Below the pieces are notes generated by a model. The model worked only from the letters and a program-made list of their open reading frames with translations, did not search any database and was not told where the DNA came from. The translations under genes and the position numbers were made by a program. 64,000 bases of DNA, taken from assembly GCF_002312815.1 (NCBI RefSeq), contig NZ_NKQJ01000012.1, positions 62,001 through 126,000 of the forward strand. Reading direction: 5' to 3'. How positions within the stretch are numbered: the first letter of the stretch is position 1; the number at the start of each line of letters is the position of its first letter. The stretch is from Agaribacterium haliotis. GTDB taxonomy: Bacteria > Pseudomonadota > Gammaproteobacteria > Pseudomonadales > Cellvibrionaceae. Shown here piece by piece: positions 30,995 through 40,104 of this stretch.

Positions 30995-31441
30995 ATGCTT
31001 TGCCGAGCTCTACAAAAAATGCTGACCAGTGCTCTACAGCAGCTGGCTCTAATCAGCTTGTTTTGCTTAAGCCCGCTTGGCTTTGCTTTTGACCATACAG
31101 ACTCCAGCAACACGGCTTCGCTAACGCCAACCCAGTTAATGGATAACGAGCAGCTCTTTTTAAGCGCCGAGGCGATGCGTGATGACAGCTTGAGCCCGGC
31201 TCAGCAAAACGCAAACAGGCTCTGGTTAAGCAACTACCGCAAAGTACACTTAAATGGTTTCGCTGCTGTGCGCAAGTTAATGCAACTGAGCATCGACAAG
31301 TTCAACCCGCTCAAAGGGCGATCGGAAAACACTGCAGCAGCGTCAAATAAAGACAACCCGGCCCTTTTCGATATCAATAACTACGCACTTAGTCTCGGCC
31401 CTGACGAAGTTGAACTGAAATTCAGCTATCACTTTAACTAA
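30995..31441 (+). CDS. Small secreted protein, unknown
   Basis: A 148-residue protein with a likely signal peptide (LISLFCLSPLGFAF) after an extended N-terminus. A ribosome site, GAGGA, is 7 nt before ATG. The mature part has TPTQLMDNEQLFLSAEAMRD, a helical middle, and ends NNYALSLGPDEVELKFSYHF, a beta-like C-terminus that recalls a fragment of an outer-membrane strand. No family is recognised. Confidence 0.65.
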   Translation: MLCRALQKMLTSALQQLALISLFCLSPLGFAFDHTDSSNTASLTPTQLMDNEQLFLSAEAMRDDSLSPAQQNANRLWLSNYRKVHLNGFAAVRKLMQLSIDKFNPLKGRSENTAAASNKDNPALFDINNYALSLGPDEVELKFSYHFN

Positions 31442-31585
31442 GCGCAGCCAAGCCTATTCTCGCGGGCTCAGCTCAGTGCAGCCCCGCCCCATTATTTCAA
31501 ACCTAATAGGGCTCTTAATATTAGGCCTCCCGCTTTGCTGTGTTTTTTTTTACTATGTGCGCCCACGCATCTCACTGAAAGCATT

Positions 31586-32074
31586 ATGAGCGACAAAAAA
31601 ACCACCGAGCAAAAAGGCGCCCCGACGCCCGAACCGAGCAATGCCAAGCTCTGGAAACGCCTGTGCGCAACACTCTACGACAGCCTTATTTTGTGCGCAG
31701 TCAGCCTGCTCTATTTTGCCCTGGTCACTTTTATTTTTACCGCCGTACTCGGCAGCGAAGCCAAAGATTTCCAGCCGAACGCAGGTGGCCTTATTGTTCA
31801 ACTGGGCTGGCTGATAAGCGTGTTGGGTTTTTATTGTTTTTTTTGGCTCAGAGTGGGACAAACCGTCGCGATGAAGGCTTGGCGGCTAAAATTAAAGCGC
31901 GCAGACGGCAAAACACTCACACTAAGCACCTGCTTAATTCGCGCGCTCGCCGGTTTTTTAGGCTTGGCCGCCTTTGGTTTGGGTTGGCTTTGGGCACTGA
32001 TCGACAAAGATGGCTGCTGCCTGCACGACAGAATCAGCAATACCCGAGTGGTCCAGCTAGCTAAAGGTAGCTGA
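31586..32074 (+). CDS. RDD-family membrane protein
   Basis: A 162-residue inner-membrane protein with three hydrophobic segments. Seen: LWKRLCATLYDSLILCAVSL (the R and D of the RDD helix), GQTVAMKAWRLKLKRADG and DKDGCCLHDRISNTRVVQL. Family function is mostly unknown, and some members affect ion or osmotic homeostasis. ATG 31586 (MSDKKTTEQK) is preferred over an in-frame start 51 nt earlier. It is convergent with lptG. Confidence 0.88.
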   Translation: MSDKKTTEQKGAPTPEPSNAKLWKRLCATLYDSLILCAVSLLYFALVTFIFTAVLGSEAKDFQPNAGGLIVQLGWLISVLGFYCFFWLRVGQTVAMKAWRLKLKRADGKTLTLSTCLIRALAGFLGLAAFGLGWLWALIDKDGCCLHDRISNTRVVQLAKGS

Positions 32075-32118
32075 GTTAGGACAAAGTGAGATTAATAACT
32101 GGCAGCATTCAAAAGCGG

Positions 32119-33180
32119 TCAGTTCGCCCGCCTGAGCAATATCCAGCCAAAAATAAAACAACAAAGTATCGGCACCAGCACCGCGTAGGCCGGTGAAAAA
32201 CCCATAATAATCGAGGTAGGCCCAAGCAATTTTTGAGAGGTTTGAAAAATCAAACCCACCAGCACCCCAACAAACACCCGAAAACCCATAGTCACCTGGC
32301 GCAACGGGCCGAGAATAAACGATATTGCTATAACAACCAGGCTCAGTGTCGCCAGCGGTTGCAGGGCCTTTTGCCAAAAAGCGAGGCGGTATTCACTGGC
32401 GTCAACTTCTTGTTTTTCGAGATAAACACTGTAGTCATAGAGCTTTTTCATCGGCAATTCGTCGGGCTTAAGCACCAATACATTCAGCAGCGCCGGGCTC
32501 AATTCACTGTGCCAAATACGGCTGTCGAGACGGCTAGTCTGAATACGATTGCCTTCAAAACGACTCAGCTGCGCATCTTGTTCAAACCAGTGATCGCCCT
32601 GATAGATTGCCGCATCGGCAAAACTGCTCGACAGCAAGCGCCCGTCGTCATCAAAACTAAAGCGGGTAATGCCGTAGAGCTTGCCATTGGGCAGCACGGC
32701 GTTGATATGAATGTACTCGTCCCCTTCTTTGCTCCACAGGCCCTTTTCACTTTGCAAAGCGCGTTGATGGCCCTGAGCGAGCGCCCGGCGGCTATCGGCA
32801 TATTGATCGGTATAGGGCGCAACAAACTCGCCGAGCAAGCTGCCGCAGATAATCACCAGCAGTACCGGCTTAAACACCACCCAAACAATCTGCCGGACAC
32901 TGACACCGGCGGCACGCATTACGGTAAGTTCGCTGGAACTTGCCAAAGTGCCGAGGCCAATTAAACAGCCGACCAGCGCCGACAGCGGAATAAAGTCATA
33001 GCAGCTCGACGGCACATAAAGCAGCACATAAATAATCGCTTCCTTGAGGTCGTAGTTGCCCCGCAAATTACCGAGCTGATCGACCAGATCGGAAATTAAA
33101 TCCAGTGATAAAATCACAAACAGTACAACGGCGATGGCCGCAAACACAACCCGGCCGACATAACGACTTAACTGTTTCAC
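32119..33180 (-). CDS. lptG: LPS export ABC transporter permease LptG
   Basis: A 353-residue inner-membrane subunit of LptB2FG, which extracts lipopolysaccharide and pushes it along the periplasmic bridge. Seen: N-terminal helix (YVGRVVFAAIAVVLFVILSL), the coupling-helix region VGCLIGLGTLASSSELTVMRAAGVS, a periplasmic jellyroll-like middle, and three C-terminal helices. It overlaps lptF by 4 nt (ATGA), as is usual. Confidence 0.95.
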   Translation of the reverse strand: MKQLSRYVGRVVFAAIAVVLFVILSLDLISDLVDQLGNLRGNYDLKEAIIYVLLYVPSSCYDFIPLSALVGCLIGLGTLASSSELTVMRAAGVSVRQIVWVVFKPVLLVIICGSLLGEFVAPYTDQYADSRRALAQGHQRALQSEKGLWSKEGDEYIHINAVLPNGKLYGITRFSFDDDGRLLSSSFADAAIYQGDHWFEQDAQLSRFEGNRIQTSRLDSRIWHSELSPALLNVLVLKPDELPMKKLYDYSVYLEKQEVDASEYRLAFWQKALQPLATLSLVVIAISFILGPLRQVTMGFRVFVGVLVGLIFQTSQKLLGPTSIIMGFSPAYAVLVPILCCFIFGWILLRRAN

Positions 33181-34307
33181 TGCTTTTCTCCGCTAGCGGC
33201 CACACTATGTTTGTTATTTTTGGTTTTCGCCAACAGCCGCAAGCGCGGCCAAAAAAACATCAACAAACCCAGCCCCAGAAATATAAAGTGCACGAGCCAC
33301 AGCGCTGCAATGGATGCGTCACCGCCCTTTTCACTGGCACCGCGCGCGGCATTGACCGCCACAAGGTAAATCATGTACAACAAAATCGCCGGCACCAACT
33401 TGCCATAGCGACCTTTGCGCGGCGCCGTGCGACTCAGAGGCACAGCCATCAACGCAATCACCAAAACCAGCGCAGGCAAACTCAAGCGCCAGTGCAGCGC
33501 CGCCTTGGCCTCGGCACTATCGGCCTGCCACAGCGCGGCGGTTGTCATCGCGTCGGTGTCTTTTTGCGCTTTTACACTGAAGTCCTGATCCGGCAGGCGC
33601 TGGGCAAACTCATCAAAAGCCACCACTTCATAATTGCCATCACCGGGGCTGCCGACATAACGGCGGCCATTTTTTAACAGCAGGTATTTGCGCCCGAGCT
33701 CTCTATCGACGATGGTTTCACCGCTTTCGGCCATAACGATGCTCGGCGCTTCACCGCTGCCCTCAGGCGGCAGCTGAGCCATAAACACCTTGCTCAAGCG
33801 TTTTTTATCGGCGCTGATGGATTCGGCGTAGCTAACCCCCGAGCCAATATCCAGCTCGTGAAAACGAGCCGGTTTAATCGTCTCAAAATCGGTGCGGTTG
33901 CGCTGCTCAGCTAACAGTGTTTCTGAAGCGCGAACACCTTCCGGGCCAAGCAGTAAACTAAAAATAGCCACCAGCGCCGCAACCAGCGATGCGGTGATTA
34001 AGGTGTAACACAGCAGGCGATTTTCGGACACACCACAGGCGCTCAGCACAGTCATTTCACTGTCCATATACATGCGCCCATAAGCCATCATAATGCCAAT
34101 AAACAGGCCCAAAGGGAGAATCAATTCAAGATACGCAGGTAGGCGAAAGGCCATAAGCGTGAGCAAGATGCCGGCATCCAAACCACCGGCGGCGGCTTCG
34201 GCAAGATAACTAACAAAACGAGCACTGATAATAATCAGTAAAAGTACCAGGCTAACCGCAAACATTGAGGCCAGCACTTCTTTAGCGAGATAACGAAAAA
34301 TAATCAA
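33177..34307 (-). CDS. lptF: LPS export ABC transporter permease LptF
   Basis: About 376 residues; partner of LptG in the lipopolysaccharide exporter. Seen: IIFRYLAKEVLASMFAVSLV at the start, LFIGIMMAYGRMYMDSEMTV (coupling segment), a periplasmic beta domain, and C-terminal helices. I chose TTG 34305-34307 because CAGGG lies 7 nt upstream and homologues begin near (M)IIFRYL; an in-frame TTG at 34325 is an alternative. It is divergent from pepA. Confidence 0.95.
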   Translation of the reverse strand: MIIFRYLAKEVLASMFAVSLVLLLIIISARFVSYLAEAAAGGLDAGILLTLMAFRLPAYLELILPLGLFIGIMMAYGRMYMDSEMTVLSACGVSENRLLCYTLITASLVAALVAIFSLLLGPEGVRASETLLAEQRNRTDFETIKPARFHELDIGSGVSYAESISADKKRLSKVFMAQLPPEGSGEAPSIVMAESGETIVDRELGRKYLLLKNGRRYVGSPGDGNYEVVAFDEFAQRLPDQDFSVKAQKDTDAMTTAALWQADSAEAKAALHWRLSLPALVLVIALMAVPLSRTAPRKGRYGKLVPAILLYMIYLVAVNAARGASEKGGDASIAALWLVHFIFLGLGLLMFFWPRLRLLAKTKNNKHSVAASGEKQ

Positions 34308-34406
34308 CGGATGGCCCTGAAGCAAGCGTGCAGCGTGCGCTATTTTAGGGCCACTGCCCTATAAAATAAATGGCTAAAACACTTTCTATATCGGGCTTAG
34401 TCACTG

Positions 34407-34415
34407 TGGTATGCT
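34407..34415 (+). promoter_or_regulatory. Extended -10 upstream of pepA
   Basis: TG-G-TATGCT resembles an extended -10 element 29 nt before the pepA ATG. No clear -35 is seen, as is allowed for this class. Confidence 0.35.
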
Positions 34416-34443
34416 GCGCCGCTAAATCTTTAGGGAGACAAGT

Positions 34444-35922
34444 ATGAGTTTTGTGTACAGCACTAAGGTCTTAAACATTGATAGCACTAAGGCCGAGAGC
34501 GTGGTTGTTATCACTGCCGGCAAACAATTTGGCGAGCAAAGTAAGGCGCTAGACCTTAAGGCCGAAGGCTATTTTGGCCAGCTGCAAAAGCAGAAAAAAC
34601 TCAAAAACGGCAAGCCCCAGCAACTTAGTTTGCTTGAGCAGGGCAAAATCCAGCATCTGTGCCTTATTTCTGTCGGCGGCGAAACCGTCGCGCCAGTTAA
34701 ATTAAACCAGTCGTTAAGCCAGGCCGCAGCCGCTTTAGTAAAAAGCCCAAGCAAAGAAATCCAGGTATTTGCCGACCAAGCCGCCATCGACCTGTTCGGC
34801 GGCGACAGCCACTTCGCTGCAGCGCTGAGCAAGAGCCTTGACTACGCGGCGTACAATTACGACAGCACGCTCAGTAAAAGCGCGCCCGCACCCGATCTAA
34901 AGCGAGTCGTACTGGCCAGCCACAATACCAAGCAAACCCGCGAATTACGCAGCGGCTTGCAGCAGGGCCAGGCCCTGGCTTCGGGCTTAAACTTGTGCCG
35001 CGAGCTCGGCAACCTGCCCGGCAACTACTGCACGCCGGCAATACTCGGTGACAAAGCCAAAGAACTTGCGCAGAGCTCAAGTAAACTCAGCGTTAAAGTA
35101 CTCGGCCTTAAAGCCATTGAGCGCCTTAAAATGGGCTCGTTTTTATCGGTCGCCAAAGCAAGTAGCGAAGAGCCGCGTTTTATCGTATTTGAGTACAAAG
35201 GCAAAAGCACGGGTAAACCCAGCGTATTAGTCGGCAAAGGCATCACCTTTGACACCGGCGGCATTAGCCTTAAGCCCGGCGCCGGCATGGATGAAATGAA
35301 ATTTGATATGTGCGGCGCTGCATCCGTTTTTGGTTGTATCAAAGCACTGGCGGCTATGGATGCCAAAGTGAACGTAGTTGGCATAGTTGCCGCCGCAGAA
35401 AACATGCCTGCAGGCAATGCCAGCAAACCCGGCGACGTTGTCACCTCAATGAGCGGCAAAACCATTGAAGTGTTAAACACCGATGCCGAAGGCCGCTTGA
35501 TTCTCTGTGACGCGCTGACCTACGCCGAGCGTTTTAAACCCAAAGCCGTCATTGACATTGCCACACTCACCGGCGCCTGTGTCATTGCACTGGGCAGCCA
35601 CGCCAGCGGCCTTTACGCCAACGACCAAAAACTCGCCGAGCAGCTGCTCGAAGCGGGTGAGCAAACAGGTGATCGCGCCTGGCAAATGCCCCTTTGGGAC
35701 GAATACGGCAAACAGTTGAAAAGTAACTTTGCCGACATGGCTAATATCGGTGGCCGCGAAGCGGGCAGCGTTACCGCCGCGTGCTTCCTCGCCAAGTTCA
35801 CTGAAGCCTACGCCTGGGCTCACCTGGATGTTGCCGGCACAGCCTGGAACAGCGGCGGCAACAAAGGTGCAAGCGGGCGCCCCGTTGAGCTGCTGATCAA
35901 CTATTTATTGGCAAACGCGTAA
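34444..35922 (+). CDS. pepA: Leucyl aminopeptidase (M17)
   Basis: A 492-residue hexameric zinc/manganese aminopeptidase; PepA is also a DNA-binding cofactor in some gammaproteobacteria. Seen: [35 protein letters not shown] and the M17 signature [14 protein letters not shown], which together supply the metal ligands, followed by [19 protein letters not shown] stands before ATG. It begins the pepA-holC-x-valS order typical of Pseudomonas relatives. Confidence 0.97.
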   Translation: MSFVYSTKVLNIDSTKAESVVVITAGKQFGEQSKALDLKAEGYFGQLQKQKKLKNGKPQQLSLLEQGKIQHLCLISVGGETVAPVKLNQSLSQAAAALVKSPSKEIQVFADQAAIDLFGGDSHFAAALSKSLDYAAYNYDSTLSKSAPAPDLKRVVLASHNTKQTRELRSGLQQGQALASGLNLCRELGNLPGNYCTPAILGDKAKELAQSSSKLSVKVLGLKAIERLKMGSFLSVAKASSEEPRFIVFEYKGKSTGKPSVLVGKGITFDTGGISLKPGAGMDEMKFDMCGAASVFGCIKALAAMDAKVNVVGIVAAAENMPAGNASKPGDVVTSMSGKTIEVLNTDAEGRLILCDALTYAERFKPKAVIDIATLTGACVIALGSHASGLYANDQKLAEQLLEAGEQTGDRAWQMPLWDEYGKQLKSNFADMANIGGREAGSVTAACFLAKFTEAYAWAHLDVAGTAWNSGGNKGASGRPVELLINYLLANA

Positions 35923-35982
35923 ATAAACACGCGCCGTACCAACAAATAAGAGCAGCATTAAAATACAGAATGACCAGAGAGA

Positions 35983-36426
35983 ATGACCAGAGTTAGTTTC
36001 TATATATTGAGCTCGGAACAAGAGCAACAGCGTTTATTATTCAGTTGCCGACTGATTGAGAAAGCCGTTAATCAGGGCAACCGTGTTTTAGTACACGTTG
36101 ACTCCGCCGCCGACGCCGAGCAAATCGACGATTTACTCTGGAGCTTTAAACCCGAGGCCTATCTGCCTCATGCCATTGTTGGCGGTGAACTCGACGATGA
36201 ACTCGGCGAGCTGCCCATCGCCATCAGCTGCGGCGCAACGGACTGCGAGCAGCACCACGATGTGCTGCTGAACTTAGCCACACAATTGCCGCCGTGGTTT
36301 GCGCGTTTCAAGCGCTTTGCGCAAGTCGTCAATCAACAGCCAGCGCTGCTGCAAGCCTCCCGCAAACACTACGGCTTTTTTAAAGAGCGCGGCTACCCTA
36401 TTGAGACTAACAAGCTGAATTACTAA
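35983..36426 (+). CDS. holC: DNA polymerase III chi subunit
   Basis: A 147-residue clamp-loader accessory subunit linking the polymerase to single-strand-binding protein. Seen: TRVSFYILSSEQEQQRLLFS, VHVDSAADAEQIDDLLWSFK, and FARFKRFAQVVNQQ followed by a basic tail (HYGFFKERGYP). The length is normal. It follows pepA by 60 nt. Confidence 0.93.
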   Translation: MTRVSFYILSSEQEQQRLLFSCRLIEKAVNQGNRVLVHVDSAADAEQIDDLLWSFKPEAYLPHAIVGGELDDELGELPIAISCGATDCEQHHDVLLNLATQLPPWFARFKRFAQVVNQQPALLQASRKHYGFFKERGYPIETNKLNY

Positions 36427-36606
36427 ACTTGCAGTAAGATAAAAGTAGTAACAAGCCTCTAACCGGGGCGGCTAACGCAAACACTGACACGATGATCAAC
36501 AAATAAGCCCGACGCCACACACGGCCGTGTGCGCACCAGGCAGCAACAAACTGTTGCGTGTCGGCGAGCTTTATAACATCACTTCGCGCAGGGACCACAC
36601 GTTTAG

Positions 36607-37404
36607 ATGAGCAAAAACAAACCTTCCAAAGATGAGCTGCTGCAAGAGCTTGAATCCATCCGAGATTTTCTCGGCAGCGACGCCGATATTGATGCCATTC
36701 CTACGCTGACAGCGGTTGCCGACAACAGTGAAGATGGTGACAACAGCTTCGCCACACAAGGCGCATTTGAAGAACAAAACCTCGAGCTGGAATTAGAGCC
36801 TGCAGACGAAACTACAGACGAGCAAAAGGCACGCCTCGACGCCGAACTCGAATCCGAACTCGAGCGGCTCACTCGCGCAGATAAAGACGAGCTCGATCTG
36901 GACAGCCTAGCTCGCGCCGAATCAGCCGACGAGGCACCCGATCTTGTTGCGCGGGGCGGGCCAGCTAAAACTCAAGACGACAAGCTCGCTATGCCCCCCC
37001 ACATACAAAAAACCGGCCCTGACGGTGATCTGCAAACACAAGTATCTATATTTGACGATGCCAGCCAAGCAATGAGCCCAATCGCCCGAAGTGTCACCAC
37101 CACATTTGGCGCTATAAACAAAGCCGCCAAAAGCAGCAGCGATGCCCGCCCCGCCGCGGAAGAAAACCCTTTTTTACCGCCGCATATTCGCGAACGCCTG
37201 GGCAAACACCGGGACATCATCAACGAGATTCAAGGGCAGCAAGCCAACAACTATAGCGAACTCAATATCGCGGAAAAAACTGTCAATCACGATCATGACG
37301 AAGTCATCGACCAGCTTGTGACTGAATTTATGCCCGTAATCGAGCGCCGTTTGCGCGAGTTGCTGTTACAGCGCATACAAGAGAAGCAAACAAAAAGCGA
37401 CTAA
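36607..37404 (+). CDS. Acidic conserved protein between holC and valS, unknown
   Basis: A 265-residue, very acidic, largely disordered protein (SKNKPSKDELLQELESIRDF at the start). Two more ordered parts stand out: ENPFLPPHIRERLGKHRDII near residue 185, echoed by MPPHIQK near 130, and a C-terminal amphipathic helix (IDQLVTEFMPVIERRLRELL). A similar gene occupies this place in Pseudomonas (from memory). The repeated PPHI motif could be a partner-binding peptide. No function is assigned. Confidence 0.75.
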   Translation: MSKNKPSKDELLQELESIRDFLGSDADIDAIPTLTAVADNSEDGDNSFATQGAFEEQNLELELEPADETTDEQKARLDAELESELERLTRADKDELDLDSLARAESADEAPDLVARGGPAKTQDDKLAMPPHIQKTGPDGDLQTQVSIFDDASQAMSPIARSVTTTFGAINKAAKSSSDARPAAEENPFLPPHIRERLGKHRDIINEIQGQQANNYSELNIAEKTVNHDHDEVIDQLVTEFMPVIERRLRELLLQRIQEKQTKSD

Positions 37405-37479
37405 AGCAGTGAAGTATTGGAAAGCCCGAAAAGAATAAGTATGCTTCGTGCTCACTTTTACTAACGCTGCTTTACGCCA

Positions 37480-39921
37480 ATGAAACTACTCAAGCGACTA
37501 TTCGGGCAAAAAACTGTTCAAACGACAACAGCCAAGCCCCAGACAGCTAAACAAACTGTCGCCCCGGTTGAACCTCTCAGTGATCAAACGCTACTCGAGC
37601 ACAGCTGCACAAGCGGCGCACAACAAAAACATGCTCGCAAGATACTCGCCAACAAGATTGACAGCGGCGAGCTAACTGCCGACTTTGTGGGTCAAGGCCT
37701 GGAAAAAACTGAGCAAAAACTCGCCATTTACGCGCTTTGTAAAAATGACGAACCGGCTCGTCGCTGCGTTGAAAAACTCACCGAACAAACGTGCTACGAA
37801 TTGTGCCTGAGCAACGCTGGCGCGCAGCGCACGGTATTAATTGAGCAAGTCAATAACTACGACTTGCTGCGTCAACTCGAAAAACACCTGCGCAACCATG
37901 ACAAGCAGCACTTCCGCCAGGTTCGCGACAAACTGGACGCCATTAAAAGCGAACAGAAAAAAAACACCCAGCACCAGGCCAATATTCAAAAATTGATCGC
38001 AGAGCTGGAATCTCACACAAAACGAAGCTTTGGCAAAGACTACCGCGCAGAACTTGAGCGCTTACAGCGGCGCTTTAGCCAACTGCAAGCGTTAGGCATA
38101 GCCGGCACCAGCGAGCAGCACATCGACGAGCTAATTAAGCAATGTCAAAACACCTTGAGCACGGCAGAAGAGCTCGAGGCGCAGCAACAGGTAAATGAGA
38201 CCGCCAAGCTTGCTCAACAACAGCAACAAGAAAACGCCGAGACCGCGCAACAAACAGCGCACGACAACACCGCCGAGACAAGCGACAGCGAAGACCTGCA
38301 AGCTTCGGCTGCCAAAGAGCTTGAGCAAAAACAAGCCAAACAAGAACAAAAAAAGCAATTAAAGCTGAAGCACGCCGCCGAAGACGAGCTTTTAAAAACC
38401 CTGCGTAAATGCGGTAGCGCCGCGCGCAACGGCCAGCTAAAACGCGCCAACGCGCTGCACCATGAAGCTGAACGCGAGCTAGAAAAGTACACAAAAACGT
38501 TTGGGCCCTACTCTCGCTACTTAAGCAAACAAATAGAAAAAGTCGAACAGGAATTAAGCAAGCTCGCCGACTGGCACGCCTACACTACGCGCCCCAAATT
38601 AGAAGCGCTGTGTGAACAGATTGGTGCTCTGGCGGAACAACCGTTAAACGCTGAGCAACAAGCCGAGAAAATTCGCCAGCTGCAAAACCAATGGAAAAGC
38701 CTGAGCAAAGGCAGTGACGGTCAGTATCAAGAACTGTGGGAAACGTTTAAAGAAAAAGCAGACCAAGCTTACGAGGTTTGCAAAAAACACTACGGCGAGC
38801 TTGATGCCGAACGCCAGCAAAAAGCCAAAGAGCACCAAGCCTTAAGCGAACAGCTGCAAACTTATTATCAGCAATATGACTGGCAGCGCGCCGACTGGTC
38901 AGCGGTAGAGAAATTACTGAACAACGCCAGACAAAGTGAACGCGCCTTGCGCCCACTACCGCGCGAGCAACACAAGCAATTGCAACAAGTATTTAAGCTT
39001 GCCATTGAGCCTATTCAGCAACAGCTGAACGAGTGGTGGGCACAGAACAAAGCTGAAAAAGAGCGACTAATAAAAGCGCTTGCGCCAATGGTGGAACAAG
39101 AAGACCTGGCCGGCGCCATCGACAAAGCCCAGTTTTTTCAAAAGCAATGGCAAAAGCTGGGCCGCTGCGCGCAGCGCGATGAGCGCCAATTATGGGCGGA
39201 ATTTCGCGCGCTTTGCGATCGTATTTTTGAGCGCCGCAATGCCGAACGCGACGATAAAAAACAAGCAGAGAAAGAGGCGCGCCAGCAAGCTCAAGCATTA
39301 ATTGATGAAATCAAAACATGGCTAGAGCTCGACGCCGAGGCCCTGCTTAAAAAGAGCCAGGAACTCGATGCCCTGCAACAACAATTTCAAACGATTGAAC
39401 ACGCAGATGGCCGCTCTGAGCGCCAGCTCCAGGCCGCCTTTAACACAGCATGCTCAAACATTGAGCAGCGCCTAAACCAAGACAAACACAGTAAACAGCT
39501 GCACCACTGGCAAAAAATGTTTGAGCTCAAGCAGCAGGCCAATCAACTCGCCGAGGCGACTGAAGACAAACAAAAACTGCACGATTTCAAAGAGACACTC
39601 GCGGCAAACTCGGAGCTGCCCAAAACGGCCCGCAATGCCCTGATAACTTGGCTCAATGCGCAACCAGCGACTGAAAACAATGTGGACGATGTACGCCTTT
39701 TGTGCATTCAGGCAGAAGTTCTCGCCGGCAACGAAAGCCCAGAGAGTGACCGCAACCTGCGCATGCAATATCAGATGCAACAACTTCAGCAAGGCGCCAA
39801 AGCAGCCTTACCCGACGCCGAGACCCTTGCGTGCCTATGGATGCAAACCAGCGCAAATGATAGTGAACAGCTTCAAGCGCGCTTCTTAGACGCCTGGATG
39901 CAACTGCCAACGCCAAACTAA
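37480..39921 (+). CDS. DUF349-domain coiled-coil protein
   Basis: An 813-residue, almost wholly helical cytoplasmic protein. Repeated three-helix DUF349 units are recognisable from spaced Trp/Phe residues: IRQLQNQWKSLSKGSDGQYQ, ELWETFKEKADQAYEVC, and KWQKLGRCAQRDERQLWAEF. The N-terminus begins MKLLKRLFGQKTVQTTTAKP, and a Gln/Glu-rich coiled coil spans about 215-310. Family function is unsettled. It lies between the acidic gene and valS, a place where Pseudomonas usually has no such gene, so its position may be a lineage feature. Confidence 0.87.
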   Translation: MKLLKRLFGQKTVQTTTAKPQTAKQTVAPVEPLSDQTLLEHSCTSGAQQKHARKILANKIDSGELTADFVGQGLEKTEQKLAIYALCKNDEPARRCVEKLTEQTCYELCLSNAGAQRTVLIEQVNNYDLLRQLEKHLRNHDKQHFRQVRDKLDAIKSEQKKNTQHQANIQKLIAELESHTKRSFGKDYRAELERLQRRFSQLQALGIAGTSEQHIDELIKQCQNTLSTAEELEAQQQVNETAKLAQQQQQENAETAQQTAHDNTAETSDSEDLQASAAKELEQKQAKQEQKKQLKLKHAAEDELLKTLRKCGSAARNGQLKRANALHHEAERELEKYTKTFGPYSRYLSKQIEKVEQELSKLADWHAYTTRPKLEALCEQIGALAEQPLNAEQQAEKIRQLQNQWKSLSKGSDGQYQELWETFKEKADQAYEVCKKHYGELDAERQQKAKEHQALSEQLQTYYQQYDWQRADWSAVEKLLNNARQSERALRPLPREQHKQLQQVFKLAIEPIQQQLNEWWAQNKAEKERLIKALAPMVEQEDLAGAIDKAQFFQKQWQKLGRCAQRDERQLWAEFRALCDRIFERRNAERDDKKQAEKEARQQAQALIDEIKTWLELDAEALLKKSQELDALQQQFQTIEHADGRSERQLQAAFNTACSNIEQRLNQDKHSKQLHHWQKMFELKQQANQLAEATEDKQKLHDFKETLAANSELPKTARNALITWLNAQPATENNVDDVRLLCIQAEVLAGNESPESDRNLRMQYQMQQLQQGAKAALPDAETLACLWMQTSANDSEQLQARFLDAWMQLPTPN

Positions 39922-40010
39922 GCTCTACAAATGGGGGCTTTGCTGCAGATTAACAGCTAGAAATTTGCGATAAATCTGCAACACAGCCCGGCAGCACATG
40001 CGCTAGGCCG

Positions 40011-40019
40011 TGCTATAAT
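40011..40019 (+). promoter_or_regulatory. Extended -10 promoter of valS
   Basis: TG-C-TATAAT is a consensus extended -10. No -35 match is seen at 16-18 bp. The leader to the valS ATG is about 80 nt and includes ACGCC-AGA-GGCGT, a small hairpin. Confidence 0.6.
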
Positions 40020-40104
40020 TTCCCGTTTTTTTGCAGGTAAACGCCAGAGGCGTCGCCTGTGTTAACTATTTACGCTTAAATTACATTTAAAAAGTCAGTA
40101 CACG

